Of a DNA stretch of 64,000 nt, positions 43,046 to 51,949 are shown piece by piece; positions within the stretch are counted from its first letter, which is position 1, and each line of letters starts with the position of its first letter. The position numbers were made by a program, and so were the translations under genes. The notes beneath the pieces were generated by a model, which did no database searches, was not told the DNA's origin, and worked only from the letters and a program-made list of their open reading frames with translations. The stretch lies in the NCBI RefSeq assembly GCF_040371755.1, contig NZ_BAABWE010000009.1, forward strand, positions 62,001-126,000, in the 5' to 3' direction. This DNA comes from Bermanella sp040371755 (GTDB taxonomy: Bacteria > Pseudomonadota > Gammaproteobacteria > Pseudomonadales > Oceanobacteraceae).

Positions 43046-43077
43046 AACGGCCCAAACTTAATAAAGAATGGGCCGTT
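43046..43077 (-). terminator. Terminator of trxB
   Basis: AACGGCCCA (43046-43054) pairs with TGGGCCGTT (43069-43077), followed on the minus strand by six T. A usable terminator for trxB and possibly for the parvulin gene. Confidence 0.8.
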
Positions 43078-43099
43078 ATGTTTAGTCACTATACGTGTA

Positions 43100-44053
43100 T
43101 TACTTTTCTAAACCATCTAAATAACGCTCGGCATCGAGTGCGGCCATACAGCCAGTGCCTGCGGAGGTGATGGCTTGACGGTAGATATGATCCATCACGT
43201 CGCCAGCAGCATATACACCCTCTTTACTGGTGAGTGTTGCGTTACCTTCAAGGCCACTTTGTACCTTGATGTAGCCGCCATTCATGTCTAACTGACCTTG
43301 GAATATCTCGGTGTTTGGTGTGTGACCAATGGCCACAAACACGCCATCAAGCTCAAGTTCAGTTTTCTCACCCGTTTGGCTGTTTTTAATGCGCACGCCA
43401 GTTACGCCCATGTCGTCGCCTAATACTTCGTCTAGCTCATTGAACCAGTGGATTTCAACGTTACCGTTGGCGGCTTTTTCTTTCAATTTGTCCGCTAGGA
43501 TTTTCTCACTGCGGAAGCTATCACGACGATGAATTACGTGAACCTTGCTAGCAATATTCGACAGATACAGGGCTTCTTCAACGGCAGTATTACCACCACC
43601 AATAACACACACTTCTTTATTTTTATAAAAGAAACCGTCACAGGTTGCACAAGCTGATACACCTTTGCCTTTAAACGCTTCTTCGCTTTCTAGGCCAAGA
43701 TATTGAGCCGATGCACCTGTACAAATAATCAACGCATCACAGGTGTAAGTGCCTTGATCACCAGTTAATGTATAGGGTTTTTTACTTAAATCCACATTGT
43801 TAATGTGATCAAACAGGATCTCAGTATTAAAACGCTCAGCATGGGCTTGCATGCGCTGCATTAATTCTGGGCCTTGCAGGCCTTCCACGTCCCCTGGCCA
43901 ATTGTCTACTTCAGTGGTGGTGGTTAATTGACCACCCATTTGCATACCTGTGATGACCACTGGATTAAGGTTAGCACGAGCCGCGTACACTGCGGCTGTG
44001 TAACCCGCAGGGCCAGAACCCAAAATTAACAATTTGATGTGACGGTCAGACAT
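43100..44053 (-). CDS. trxB: Thioredoxin reductase
   Basis: NADPH-dependent flavoprotein that reduces thioredoxin. 317 residues. FAD-binding GSGPAGYTAA (12-21), redox-active CATCD near 137-141, NADPH-binding GGGNTAVEEAL near 155-165, and C-terminal VYAAGDVMDHIYRQAITSAGTG. AGGAG lies 5 nt upstream of the ATG. Directly before the RBS stands a 16-bp perfect hairpin followed by TTTTGTTTT, suggesting leader control or a terminator from upstream. Confidence 0.95.
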   Translation of the reverse strand: MSDRHIKLLILGSGPAGYTAAVYAARANLNPVVITGMQMGGQLTTTTEVDNWPGDVEGLQGPELMQRMQAHAERFNTEILFDHINNVDLSKKPYTLTGDQGTYTCDALIICTGASAQYLGLESEEAFKGKGVSACATCDGFFYKNKEVCVIGGGNTAVEEALYLSNIASKVHVIHRRDSFRSEKILADKLKEKAANGNVEIHWFNELDEVLGDDMGVTGVRIKNSQTGEKTELELDGVFVAIGHTPNTEIFQGQLDMNGGYIKVQSGLEGNATLTSKEGVYAAGDVMDHIYRQAITSAGTGCMAALDAERYLDGLEK

Positions 44054-44070
44054 GATGTCTCCTTAAAACA

Positions 44071-44108
44071 AAAGCAATTTGGAATAAACTTATATTCCAA
44101 ATTGCTTT
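44071..44108 (-). terminator. Hairpin in the trxB leader
   Basis: AAAGCAATTTGGAATA (44071-44086) pairs perfectly with TATTCCAAATTGCTTT (44093-44108), loop of 6. On the minus strand a T-rich tail follows, ending at the trxB Shine-Dalgarno. It is also shaped to terminate plus-strand transcripts. Confidence 0.7.
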
Positions 44109-44297
44109 TTATAACAATTACATTTGATGCAGCAATAGCCGTGAATTATATCAAAATTCTGAGGAAATCTTGATATATATTCAATATATGAGTGTTACCT
44201 CAAATTTACCCATTATTTTTAACTATTAGGGTGATTATATAAATCAATACTTATGGGTCGCTTTACTGTAGTCAAATCACAATTGAGGGATAGAGTA

Positions 44298-47200
44298 TTA
44301 ATGGGAATCGGTAGAATCCATTAAAAACAGTTCAATATATGCGATTGTATCTTGGGATTTTTTATAGATCTTTTCACTAACTGAAGTGACTAACTCTGCG
44401 TCATTTTCTTTGCCGGCATGTTCCAGCTGCTCACAATAGTCGGCCAGTACTTGAGCACCAATCAGCCTAGCAGCGGATTTTAATTTATGGCCAAGTTCAG
44501 AAGCCTCTTTCATGTCGCCATCAGCAACAGATTTTCGAATACAATCTAGATTCTCCAATGTCGGTGCAATGAACTCTTTTAATATTTCAGCCTGAATGGT
44601 TTTATTGTCCCCCACAAACTCACTCAAACTATTTAAATTAATGAGTTCACTACCTTCTGGTTCATCTATGTCCACCTCAACTTTTGATGAGTCATTAATA
44701 GCTTCTATGTTAGATTGTTCACTATCCGAGTCATTCACTACATTGTCGGTATTATCTACGCTTGTATTATTGCTGTCACTCTTACTGGTAAGTTCTTGAT
44801 CATGTAAATCTGGCGCAAGTAAACCTTGCTTTGATTGACCGTGGGATGCAGATAATTCTTTTAACTCATCTAACTGACGTGACAAGCATTCTCGTAGTTT
44901 TTCTAACTCTATGGGCTTAGTGATAACTTCATCTATCCCTTTGGTTAAATAATCTTGCTGCTGATTTTCTAAAGCATTAGCCGTGATTGCTATGATAGGC
45001 GTTCGACGACGATTTGTTTGTGCCTCTATATCTCTAATCGCCTTTGTTAACCCTACACCATCTAACTCTGGCATATGCATATCAGATAACACTAAATCAT
45101 ATTCATTTTCTTTATAGCGATTTAATGCCTCTAACCCATTATCTGCTATAACAACATCCAGCCCAATCAAATTCATTTGACGCTTCAGTACGGCCTGATT
45201 GGTTATATTATCCTCAGCAATCAATACATGACCTGATAACTTATCAGGTACTTTCATTTTTGATGTAACAACTCTATCAGAAACTTGGTTTTTAAATATT
45301 TCTTCTAATTTCGTATATAAGTTTATTTTACTTAAAGGATTTGACGGAATACTATTTATACCTTCTACATCTTCAAAATACTTTAATCTAAGTAGTTGAG
45401 CATTGCCTTTCTTTTTAAGGATATAATCAACAGTCGATTTATCGAGAGATTCATCATATATAATCAACTTATAATCTGTATTAACAGATTCAGCCGTATC
45501 AATACAATCTACAAATGTAATATTAAACTCACTCATATATAGTTTAATATTCTTCTTTTGAGTTTCATCTGCAATGCATAAAGCAATTTTTTCATTCAAT
45601 AAATGATCAGGAATTTCTTTATTATCATCAATATCTTGAGTCAAAGGCAACAATACACAAAATTTTGAACCATGCCCTTTTTTACTCTCAACGCTTATTT
45701 CACCATCCATCATCTCACATAATTGCTTGCAAATAGACAATCCAAGCCCAGTCCCCCCGTACTTTCTTGTAGTGTCTGATTCAGCTTGAGTAAAGGGAGA
45801 AAATAGTTTATCCACAACGGTTTCTGACATACCGATGCCGTTATCAATGATTGAAAACTTAACCTTCTCATCACAGTTTTCTACATTAATATAGACAACT
45901 CCTTTGTTTTCATCAGAAGATGTGAATTTAATTGCATTGCCAATTAAATTAAATAGGATTTGTCTAACACGAACAGAGTCACCATTCACTATTCTTGAGA
46001 CATCACGATCAATATTTGTATAGAGTCTAATTTTTTTATTGTATGCAGATGAAGAAACTATTACGCCGACATCATCTATCAACTCATATAAATCAAATTT
46101 ATGAATATCAATTTCAAGCTTTCCAGCTTCAATTTTTGAAAAGTCCAAAACATCATTAATGATTTGCAATAAGGCGAACGCTGAATTTTTAACCGTTGAT
46201 AGCATTTGATTTTGTTCTGAATCAAGATCAGTATATTGCAACAGGTCAATCATACCCACCACACCATTCATGGGGGTTCTTATTTCATGACTCATTGCAG
46301 CTAAAAACTCAGCCTTTGCCTGTCCTGCCTGCTCTGCATCCAACAGCGCCTTCCGTAAATCTTGCTGTGTTTTTATACGTGAAAAATAAACTGAAATCTG
46401 CCCTGATAAAGATTTTACAATTTCCTCTTCATCACTGGAAATTTCCTTAATATTAATATCATTTTTCCTATATCCTACAAGTAACTCTCCAACCTCTTCA
46501 CCATCTATTAACAATGGACTAGACTCATGAACGATTGGCTCTTCCCACTCATGAGAGATGAATTCTTTATCATAATAAGTGATTTTCACGCATGAAAAAC
46601 TCGGCTCATCCATGGCAGTCATTAGCATATTGACTAAAATAGTCAATACATCTGATGCTTCATAACTGGTATCTAACATAATATTAAGAGAAGAATATAA
46701 AAAATTACTTTGCATCATTTTTCTATCGATTATTTTTATCGATCTTTCACGCTCAAAATTAGATTCCAGCCTATCTATTAAAACTGCAACTTGTTCGAAT
46801 ATTTTTTCAACTAAATCTGTTATACGATCATCATGGCGTATATGTTCAACGCTGAACATACATAGTAACCCTAAGGGTCTACCCGATATTAATAACGGGA
46901 CAAAATATCCCGAGTTAAATCCATATACTTTAAACTCTTCTATACCGGCTAGGTCATCTATCCAAATAGGCTCATTTCCACACAAAACCTCACCTTGAAA
47001 ACCCTCGCCCAATATTACTGGCTTACTTAACTCATCAGAAACAAATTGACTAAAATTTATTTCTTCCTGAGCACACCAAACATCTACTGTTTTAAATTGT
47101 GTAGGATGATTTCTATCGTGGAACTTAATACTATACGCTGACCACATAGTGTAACTATGCATATTTTCTAATGCATTATGTACTATTTCTTCGATTTTAT

Positions 47201-48080
47201 TTTCACTAATAATGTCGCTAGTTGTGTCTTTTATCAGCGTAGATCTTCTTTCAAGGTCTTCTAAATAATTATACTCATAGACCTTTTCAGTTACGTCAGA
47301 AATCATTGCTGATATTGCTCTGACTTTATTTTCTTCATCATAAATTGGAGCCATATTCCATTCACATATGACTTCACGACCATCTTTTCTTTTACTTAAA
47401 ACCTTTGCAAGTCGACTACCATCATAGCGTAGACAAGACTTACAATCCGCGATAAATATATCCTTATTTAATTTTAATAAGCTTACGATGCTTTTCCCAA
47501 CTGCTTCACTTGAGTGATAGCCATACACTCTTTCAGCCGAGTCATTCCAATACGCAATTTTTCCTTTTAGAGTTATACCAACCATACCAAGTGGTGATGT
47601 TTGAAAATGCAAATAGAAGAAAGGATTATTTTCAGGTTTAATGTGTAATATTTCTATAACAAAACAGGTCGCATTTTTAAACATTAAAGATTTTATGGAT
47701 ATACTATTTCGTCCGTTTATAGTTTTTGTATTATATATGAAAAAATCATTAATATTATTATTGTTTATTGAGTCTTTAATTTTCAATAATGAACTTTTTT
47801 CTATAATATCCTGATCGTACAAAACCTTACCTACGATTTTGGTTTTGTTTCCAATAATATCTGAAAGATCTGAACCTAACTTTAATATCTTTCCGTTTTC
47901 ATTTATTAGAATTTCTAATCCATTAAAACCAAACCCATCTGATTTTAATTTATAATAATACATTCCAATCAGACTATTTATTAATACCGCCCCAGTAATT
48001 ATCAAGTAAGAAAATTCACTAAACATGCTTACTAAAAAAATAAGCAACAAATTAATTGCTACCAGTATAAAAATAATCAT
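44298..48080 (-). CDS. Large hybrid sensor histidine kinase with Hpt domain
   Basis: A 1260-residue phosphorelay protein. Two N-terminal helices (1-45); PAS-like region 55-145; PAS 155-265; GAF-like regions about 285-440 and 465-570; HisKA with phospho-His598 (AMSHEIRTP); HATPase with N-box Asn715, DNGIG 746-750 and GTGLG 776-780; a degenerate receiver about 829-930 (no clear phospho-Asp); a complete receiver with Asp1000 and Lys1055; an acidic Ser/Asn linker; and an Hpt domain with His1198. AT-rich relative to core genes. Its start overlaps the upstream receiver gene by 4 bp (ATGA). Confidence 0.9.
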   Translation of the reverse strand: MIIFILVAINLLLIFLVSMFSEFSYLIITGAVLINSLIGMYYYKLKSDGFGFNGLEILINENGKILKLGSDLSDIIGNKTKIVGKVLYDQDIIEKSSLLKIKDSINNNNINDFFIYNTKTINGRNSISIKSLMFKNATCFVIEILHIKPENNPFFYLHFQTSPLGMVGITLKGKIAYWNDSAERVYGYHSSEAVGKSIVSLLKLNKDIFIADCKSCLRYDGSRLAKVLSKRKDGREVICEWNMAPIYDEENKVRAISAMISDVTEKVYEYNYLEDLERRSTLIKDTTSDIISENKIEEIVHNALENMHSYTMWSAYSIKFHDRNHPTQFKTVDVWCAQEEINFSQFVSDELSKPVILGEGFQGEVLCGNEPIWIDDLAGIEEFKVYGFNSGYFVPLLISGRPLGLLCMFSVEHIRHDDRITDLVEKIFEQVAVLIDRLESNFERERSIKIIDRKMMQSNFLYSSLNIMLDTSYEASDVLTILVNMLMTAMDEPSFSCVKITYYDKEFISHEWEEPIVHESSPLLIDGEEVGELLVGYRKNDINIKEISSDEEEIVKSLSGQISVYFSRIKTQQDLRKALLDAEQAGQAKAEFLAAMSHEIRTPMNGVVGMIDLLQYTDLDSEQNQMLSTVKNSAFALLQIINDVLDFSKIEAGKLEIDIHKFDLYELIDDVGVIVSSSAYNKKIRLYTNIDRDVSRIVNGDSVRVRQILFNLIGNAIKFTSSDENKGVVYINVENCDEKVKFSIIDNGIGMSETVVDKLFSPFTQAESDTTRKYGGTGLGLSICKQLCEMMDGEISVESKKGHGSKFCVLLPLTQDIDDNKEIPDHLLNEKIALCIADETQKKNIKLYMSEFNITFVDCIDTAESVNTDYKLIIYDESLDKSTVDYILKKKGNAQLLRLKYFEDVEGINSIPSNPLSKINLYTKLEEIFKNQVSDRVVTSKMKVPDKLSGHVLIAEDNITNQAVLKRQMNLIGLDVVIADNGLEALNRYKENEYDLVLSDMHMPELDGVGLTKAIRDIEAQTNRRRTPIIAITANALENQQQDYLTKGIDEVITKPIELEKLRECLSRQLDELKELSASHGQSKQGLLAPDLHDQELTSKSDSNNTSVDNTDNVVNDSDSEQSNIEAINDSSKVEVDIDEPEGSELINLNSLSEFVGDNKTIQAEILKEFIAPTLENLDCIRKSVADGDMKEASELGHKLKSAARLIGAQVLADYCEQLEHAGKENDAELVTSVSEKIYKKSQDTIAYIELFLMDSTDSH

Positions 48081-49228
48081 CCTCTTAACTCTAGAAAATG
48101 ATTTATTCTTTCTAGCAACACATCTCTTTTAGCCGGTTTAACAATAAAATCACTGGCACCGGACTTCAAGCATTCATTTACAACGACTTTTTCACTATGT
48201 GCTGTTAGCATTATGATTATTACCTCTCCTAAGTTACCACTCTCTTTTAGTTTTTTAACCACCTTAAGTCCGTTCATTTTAGGCATCCTGATATCCATCA
48301 AAACCACATCCGGCTGCCATTTCTTTATTAATAAATATCCTTCTTCACCATCTGATGCTACTTTAGTGATGAAACCTTCTTCGGTTAGAATTAAACTCAT
48401 AACTTTTTGGTTTACCAGTTCATCTTCAACAATTAAAACTTTCACCTCAGTTTCTTCTTTTATCTCTTCCGGTTCATCTTTGAATTGACCGAGCATCTCA
48501 TCCATCCAAGACTGCCCTAATTTTTCAATTTCTTTTTTATGCTGCTCCAACCCTTCATCTACTGTCGTTTTTTTAATTTCATCACATTGTTGGCTTAATG
48601 AATCCTTATGCTCTTTTGCTATATCAGAATCACTTATTTTACTTTTAAGATGCTCAAAGCCTTGTTTAATAATTACTTCAAGCTCATCACTTTTATCGAC
48701 TGCCGAACTCTCTTCTTGCTTTATATTATTTGACTGTTCTTTTATAAGAAATTTTATATCTTCCATTTGAGACAGTATTTTTTTAATTCTATTCTCTATG
48801 AGGGTTTTATAATTGATTAAATCAAGTCGCTCTATGGATTTTTCTAATGAGAATTTTGCACCGTAAACATCATAAAGTGGCTTATAGACCACATAATCAT
48901 CAAGGTATTGCTCTTTGCATAGTTTATAAGCGGAACTGATTTCTTTGCCATCGCACATCAAAATGACTTGGTGAGGATAATCCAATGCTTTTTTGCTTTG
49001 CATAAGGAAATTCATATAAAAGCTATGAGCTATTGACACATCACTATGGCTTAATACGATTAGATCAAACGGGTTGCGATCAAACTGCTCTATTGCCTTT
49101 TGATCATTAAGAGCATGTTCAATTTTTAGAAGAGGCATTCTAATTAATCGTATGACTTCTTCGGCATCAAATTTATCATCACTCACAACTAGCACTTTAT
49201 ATGTACTTTTAGTACTAGTTTTAGCCAT
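48077..49228 (-). CDS. Dual-receiver response regulator
   Basis: A 383-residue protein: an N-terminal receiver-like domain (about 10-125) in which the phospho-Asp position is Ser60 (FDLIVLSHSD), so it cannot be phosphorylated normally; a long charged coiled coil (about 130-245); and an intact C-terminal receiver (about 252-383) with Glu/Asp pocket VEDE, phospho-Asp312 (VLMDIRMPKMNG) and Lys364. No DNA-binding or enzymatic output. Four-base overlap with the hybrid kinase gene shows coupling; it is the likely scaffold or phosphate acceptor for that kinase. Confidence 0.85.
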   Translation of the reverse strand: MAKTSTKSTYKVLVVSDDKFDAEEVIRLIRMPLLKIEHALNDQKAIEQFDRNPFDLIVLSHSDVSIAHSFYMNFLMQSKKALDYPHQVILMCDGKEISSAYKLCKEQYLDDYVVYKPLYDVYGAKFSLEKSIERLDLINYKTLIENRIKKILSQMEDIKFLIKEQSNNIKQEESSAVDKSDELEVIIKQGFEHLKSKISDSDIAKEHKDSLSQQCDEIKKTTVDEGLEQHKKEIEKLGQSWMDEMLGQFKDEPEEIKEETEVKVLIVEDELVNQKVMSLILTEEGFITKVASDGEEGYLLIKKWQPDVVLMDIRMPKMNGLKVVKKLKESGNLGEVIIIMLTAHSEKVVVNECLKSGASDFIVKPAKRDVLLERINHFLELRG

Positions 49229-49441
49229 ATCGCGCCCCTAAGATTGATTTACGCACACTTGTTTAAAGAGTAGCAGAAGACAAAAAAACCATACGTCGTA
49301 TTTCGCTAAATTTTGCTTGCCATTCTCACCTAGACCATGTTGAATGAGATTAAGCCGATAAAAAGGCTTCTCTTAGACACAAAGTGGTAGCAGTAGTAGT
49401 AATCGTCGCTACCTGCATAATCTCGTAAAGAGGAGTGCTGA

Positions 49442-50815
49442 ATGCCCAACCAACGTCGTACTAAAGCCTACGTCATCGACACTAACGTCTTAATTCACGA
49501 CCCTTCTGCCATATTTAATTTTGAAGAACACCAAGTGGTCATCCCTATGACCGTCCTTGAAGAACTCGATAAACTCAAACTGTCCAAATCTGGCGTTTCC
49601 ATGGAATGCCGCCAAGCCATACGTAATATTGATAAAATCCTTGGAGAGGCTAGTCCGGAAGAAATCAGTGATGGTGTTGCCATTCCTGCAGCCACGGAGA
49701 AACATGGCTACTTGAGTGTGCTTATGGACAAGCCTGTCTCACAAAGCACCGTTTTACCCAATGATTTAAATGATAATAAAATCATCAACAGCTTAATATT
49801 TCTGCAACAGCAACGCCCCAAAACACAAATTGTATTAGTCACCAAAGACATTAACATGCGCCTTAAAGCGCGTGGCTGCGGTATCGCCGCCGAGGATTAT
49901 CACAACGATCAACTGGTCAGTGATATTGAATCTCTCACCAAGGGCTTTCACGAATTTAAAAATAGCTTTTGGGATACTATCAATAAAGTTGAAACCGCCC
50001 ATGAACCGGGGCGCACGGTACATAAAATAGCCCGTAGTGAGCTAGGTAAAGACGTTTTTGTGAATCAATACATAGTAGATGAGCAAGGCTTTGTAGCCCG
50101 TATCTGCGATATGAATGATGAGCAAGTTACCCTATGGGATCGCTCCCGTGATCACCTCATGCAACAACAAGCATGGGGCCTAACCCCAAGAGATATCTAT
50201 CAAGCTGTTGCGCTAGATTTACTGCTTGACCCTGATATTCACTTAGTGAATTTAACAGGGGCCGCGGGTTCAGGTAAAACCATATTGGCGTTAGCGGCGG
50301 CCATTGATATGACCGTATCGCAAAACCGCTACACGCGAATTATCGCCACTCGTAGTGTTCGTGGTTTAGATGAAGATATTGGCTTTTTACCGGGAACGGA
50401 AGCTGAAAAAATGGAACCTTGGTTAGGCGCAATTACCGATAACCTTGAAGCTCTGCATATGGATGATGAAAGCACCAATGGCAGCATTGATTATATTCTG
50501 CAAAAGGTTCCGCTTCATTTTAAATCGTTAAATTATATTCGAGGGCGTAGTTTCCAGAAGAGTTTGATCATCATTGATGAGAGCCAAAACCTGACGCCTC
50601 ACCAAATGAAAACCATCATTACTCGCGCTGGTGCGGGATCTAAGGTGGTGTGCTTGGGCAACCTTGCTCAAATTGACACTCCTTATTTAAATGCCACCAG
50701 TTCTGGTTTAACTTACTTAAATGAACGTTTTAAGGGCTTTCCACTTGGTGGCAGCATAGAGTTACAAGGCGTACCAAGATCTGCCTTGGCAGAATACGCA
50801 GAAAGCCATTTATAA
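49442..50815 (+). CDS. PIN-PhoH family ATPase
   Basis: A 457-residue fusion of an N-terminal PIN nuclease domain (about 8-150; acidic residues Asp13 in VIDTNVL, Glu40/41, Asp136) and a C-terminal PhoH ATPase (about 245-450) with Walker A GAAGSGKT 273-280 and Walker B LIIIDESQNL near 375. This PhoH2-type combination is an RNA helicase/nuclease in mycobacteria; role here inferred. AAGAGGAG precedes the ATG by about 6 nt. Monocistronic, divergent from the dual-receiver gene. Confidence 0.9.
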   Translation: MPNQRRTKAYVIDTNVLIHDPSAIFNFEEHQVVIPMTVLEELDKLKLSKSGVSMECRQAIRNIDKILGEASPEEISDGVAIPAATEKHGYLSVLMDKPVSQSTVLPNDLNDNKIINSLIFLQQQRPKTQIVLVTKDINMRLKARGCGIAAEDYHNDQLVSDIESLTKGFHEFKNSFWDTINKVETAHEPGRTVHKIARSELGKDVFVNQYIVDEQGFVARICDMNDEQVTLWDRSRDHLMQQQAWGLTPRDIYQAVALDLLLDPDIHLVNLTGAAGSGKTILALAAAIDMTVSQNRYTRIIATRSVRGLDEDIGFLPGTEAEKMEPWLGAITDNLEALHMDDESTNGSIDYILQKVPLHFKSLNYIRGRSFQKSLIIIDESQNLTPHQMKTIITRAGAGSKVVCLGNLAQIDTPYLNATSSGLTYLNERFKGFPLGGSIELQGVPRSALAEYAESHL

Positions 50816-50826
50816 CCTACCGTATT

Positions 50827-50858
50827 CAGCCAATCCCTTCTTTTGAAGGGGTTGGCTG
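50827..50858 (+). terminator. Hairpin after the PIN-PhoH gene
   Basis: A 14-bp stem with one wobble (50827-50840 with 50845-50858), loop TTTT, 12 bp past the stop. The T-tract is weak, so some readthrough into the next gene is possible. Confidence 0.6.
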
Positions 50859-50929
50859 ACCTTGTCCATTTGACGAAAAGCCAGTCCTTGCCTAAATTTC
50901 TAATAGGTCTATTTGCCAAGGATGAGGAC

Positions 50930-51346
50930 ATGAAAGGAATCTGGCTTTCACTTTTACTATTAAGTGTACCCGCCATTGCCGCACAAGGTGATATTACGAT
51001 CTATGAGCTTTCTGTTTCTACTGACAGCAGTTGGACCAGCATAGAAATTCGCGATGATGCAGAATGGGTTAACGCGCCTCCAGGGAAAACCATTTCAGTA
51101 AACGGCCGTAGTGGCATCAAGTCTTACACACTATCACCTAAAAAAATGCATTTGCGCACCATGGGCCGCGGTGAAATTACAATGAATTTATTTGTTAAAT
51201 CAAAGAACTCTGTGCTTGGCCTTGAGTTATGTAAGGGTAAAGCGTCCAGTTATATTTGGGTGAAATCTACGCAAAGCAAACAAAAGAACGACACTAAACA
51301 AAAAGATTACTGCGAGAAAGCCGCTTTAGTGTTACAGCTTCACTAA
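50930..51346 (+). CDS. Small secreted protein of unknown function
   Basis: A 138-residue protein beginning with a signal peptide (MKGIWLSLLLLSVPAIAAQG, cleavage after about 18). I chose the ATG at 50930 because GAGG lies 4 nt upstream and the signal peptide follows at once; the frame is open 29 codons earlier. The mature part is beta-rich with two Cys (ELCKGK, DYCEKAA) that may pair. No family known. A strong terminator follows at 51376. Confidence 0.65.
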   Translation: MKGIWLSLLLLSVPAIAAQGDITIYELSVSTDSSWTSIEIRDDAEWVNAPPGKTISVNGRSGIKSYTLSPKKMHLRTMGRGEITMNLFVKSKNSVLGLELCKGKASSYIWVKSTQSKQKNDTKQKDYCEKAALVLQLH

Positions 51347-51375
51347 CTGTTTCATGTCACTTCCTTTGACCTTTA

Positions 51376-51403
51376 GGGTGCTTGTTTCAAGCACCCTTTT
51401 TTT
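51376..51403 (+). terminator. Intrinsic terminator
   Basis: GGGTGCTTG (51376-51384), TTT, CAAGCACCC (51388-51396), then seven T. Ends the secreted-protein transcript; the convergent globin gene ends at its edge. Confidence 0.9.
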
Positions 51404-51800
51404 ATTCAGCATTCATACAACGACCAGCCGGCACCGCCAATTGTGTGATCATATAATCTTGGAAGTCTTGCGGGTAATCTTGTTTCGCCAGCGCTTGCTT
51501 CATACACAGCAACCAAGCATCGCGCTCAGCGCTGCCAATGGTCAAATGACTATGTGCTTGAGGAATAGAAATAGGCCCATACTTTTCACGATACAGCCTA
51601 GGGCCGCCAGTCCAAGCACATAAAAAGCGCGTGAGCTTGTCTCTTGATTCCTCTAGGTTTTCAGGATGCATTTCACGAATATGCTGCGATGCTTTTAATT
51701 CAGACATAATGTCATAAAAGTCATCCACTAGTTTTTTGATACCCTCGTATTCGCCAGCGGCTTGATAGGTGGCATCTTCTTGGCCATAGGGCTTGCTCAT
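51402..51800 (-). CDS. Group II truncated haemoglobin
   Basis: A 132-residue globin from the ATG at 51800 (MSKPYGQEDATYQAAGEYEG); 34 upstream in-frame codons look non-coding. It has the family patterns LVDDFYDIM, FLCAWTGGPRLYREKYG (group II Trp/Gly region) and AHSHLTIGSAERDAWLLCM, where the first or second His is the proximal haem ligand. Probably an oxygen or nitric-oxide-handling protein in the cytoplasm. Monocistronic. Confidence 0.85.
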   Translation of the reverse strand: MSKPYGQEDATYQAAGEYEGIKKLVDDFYDIMSELKASQHIREMHPENLEESRDKLTRFLCAWTGGPRLYREKYGPISIPQAHSHLTIGSAERDAWLLCMKQALAKQDYPQDFQDYMITQLAVPAGRCMNAE

Positions 51801-51923
51801 TTTATTACCCTTATTTTTAACTGTGATGTTTATTTTGACTTCAGGCTTGGAAATGTTTTCCCTGAACATCGCCGCTCTTTGCCATCCTTGGCACCGCGGC
51901 ATACGTTCGTCCTGAACATAAAA

Positions 51924-51941
51924 AACGCCCCGTAGGGCGTT
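51924..51941 (-). terminator. Terminator of der
   Basis: AACGCCC (51924-51930), CGTA, GGGCGTT (51935-51941), with a T-run on the minus strand just past the der stop. Confidence 0.8.
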
Positions 51942-51949
51942 ATTAATAT

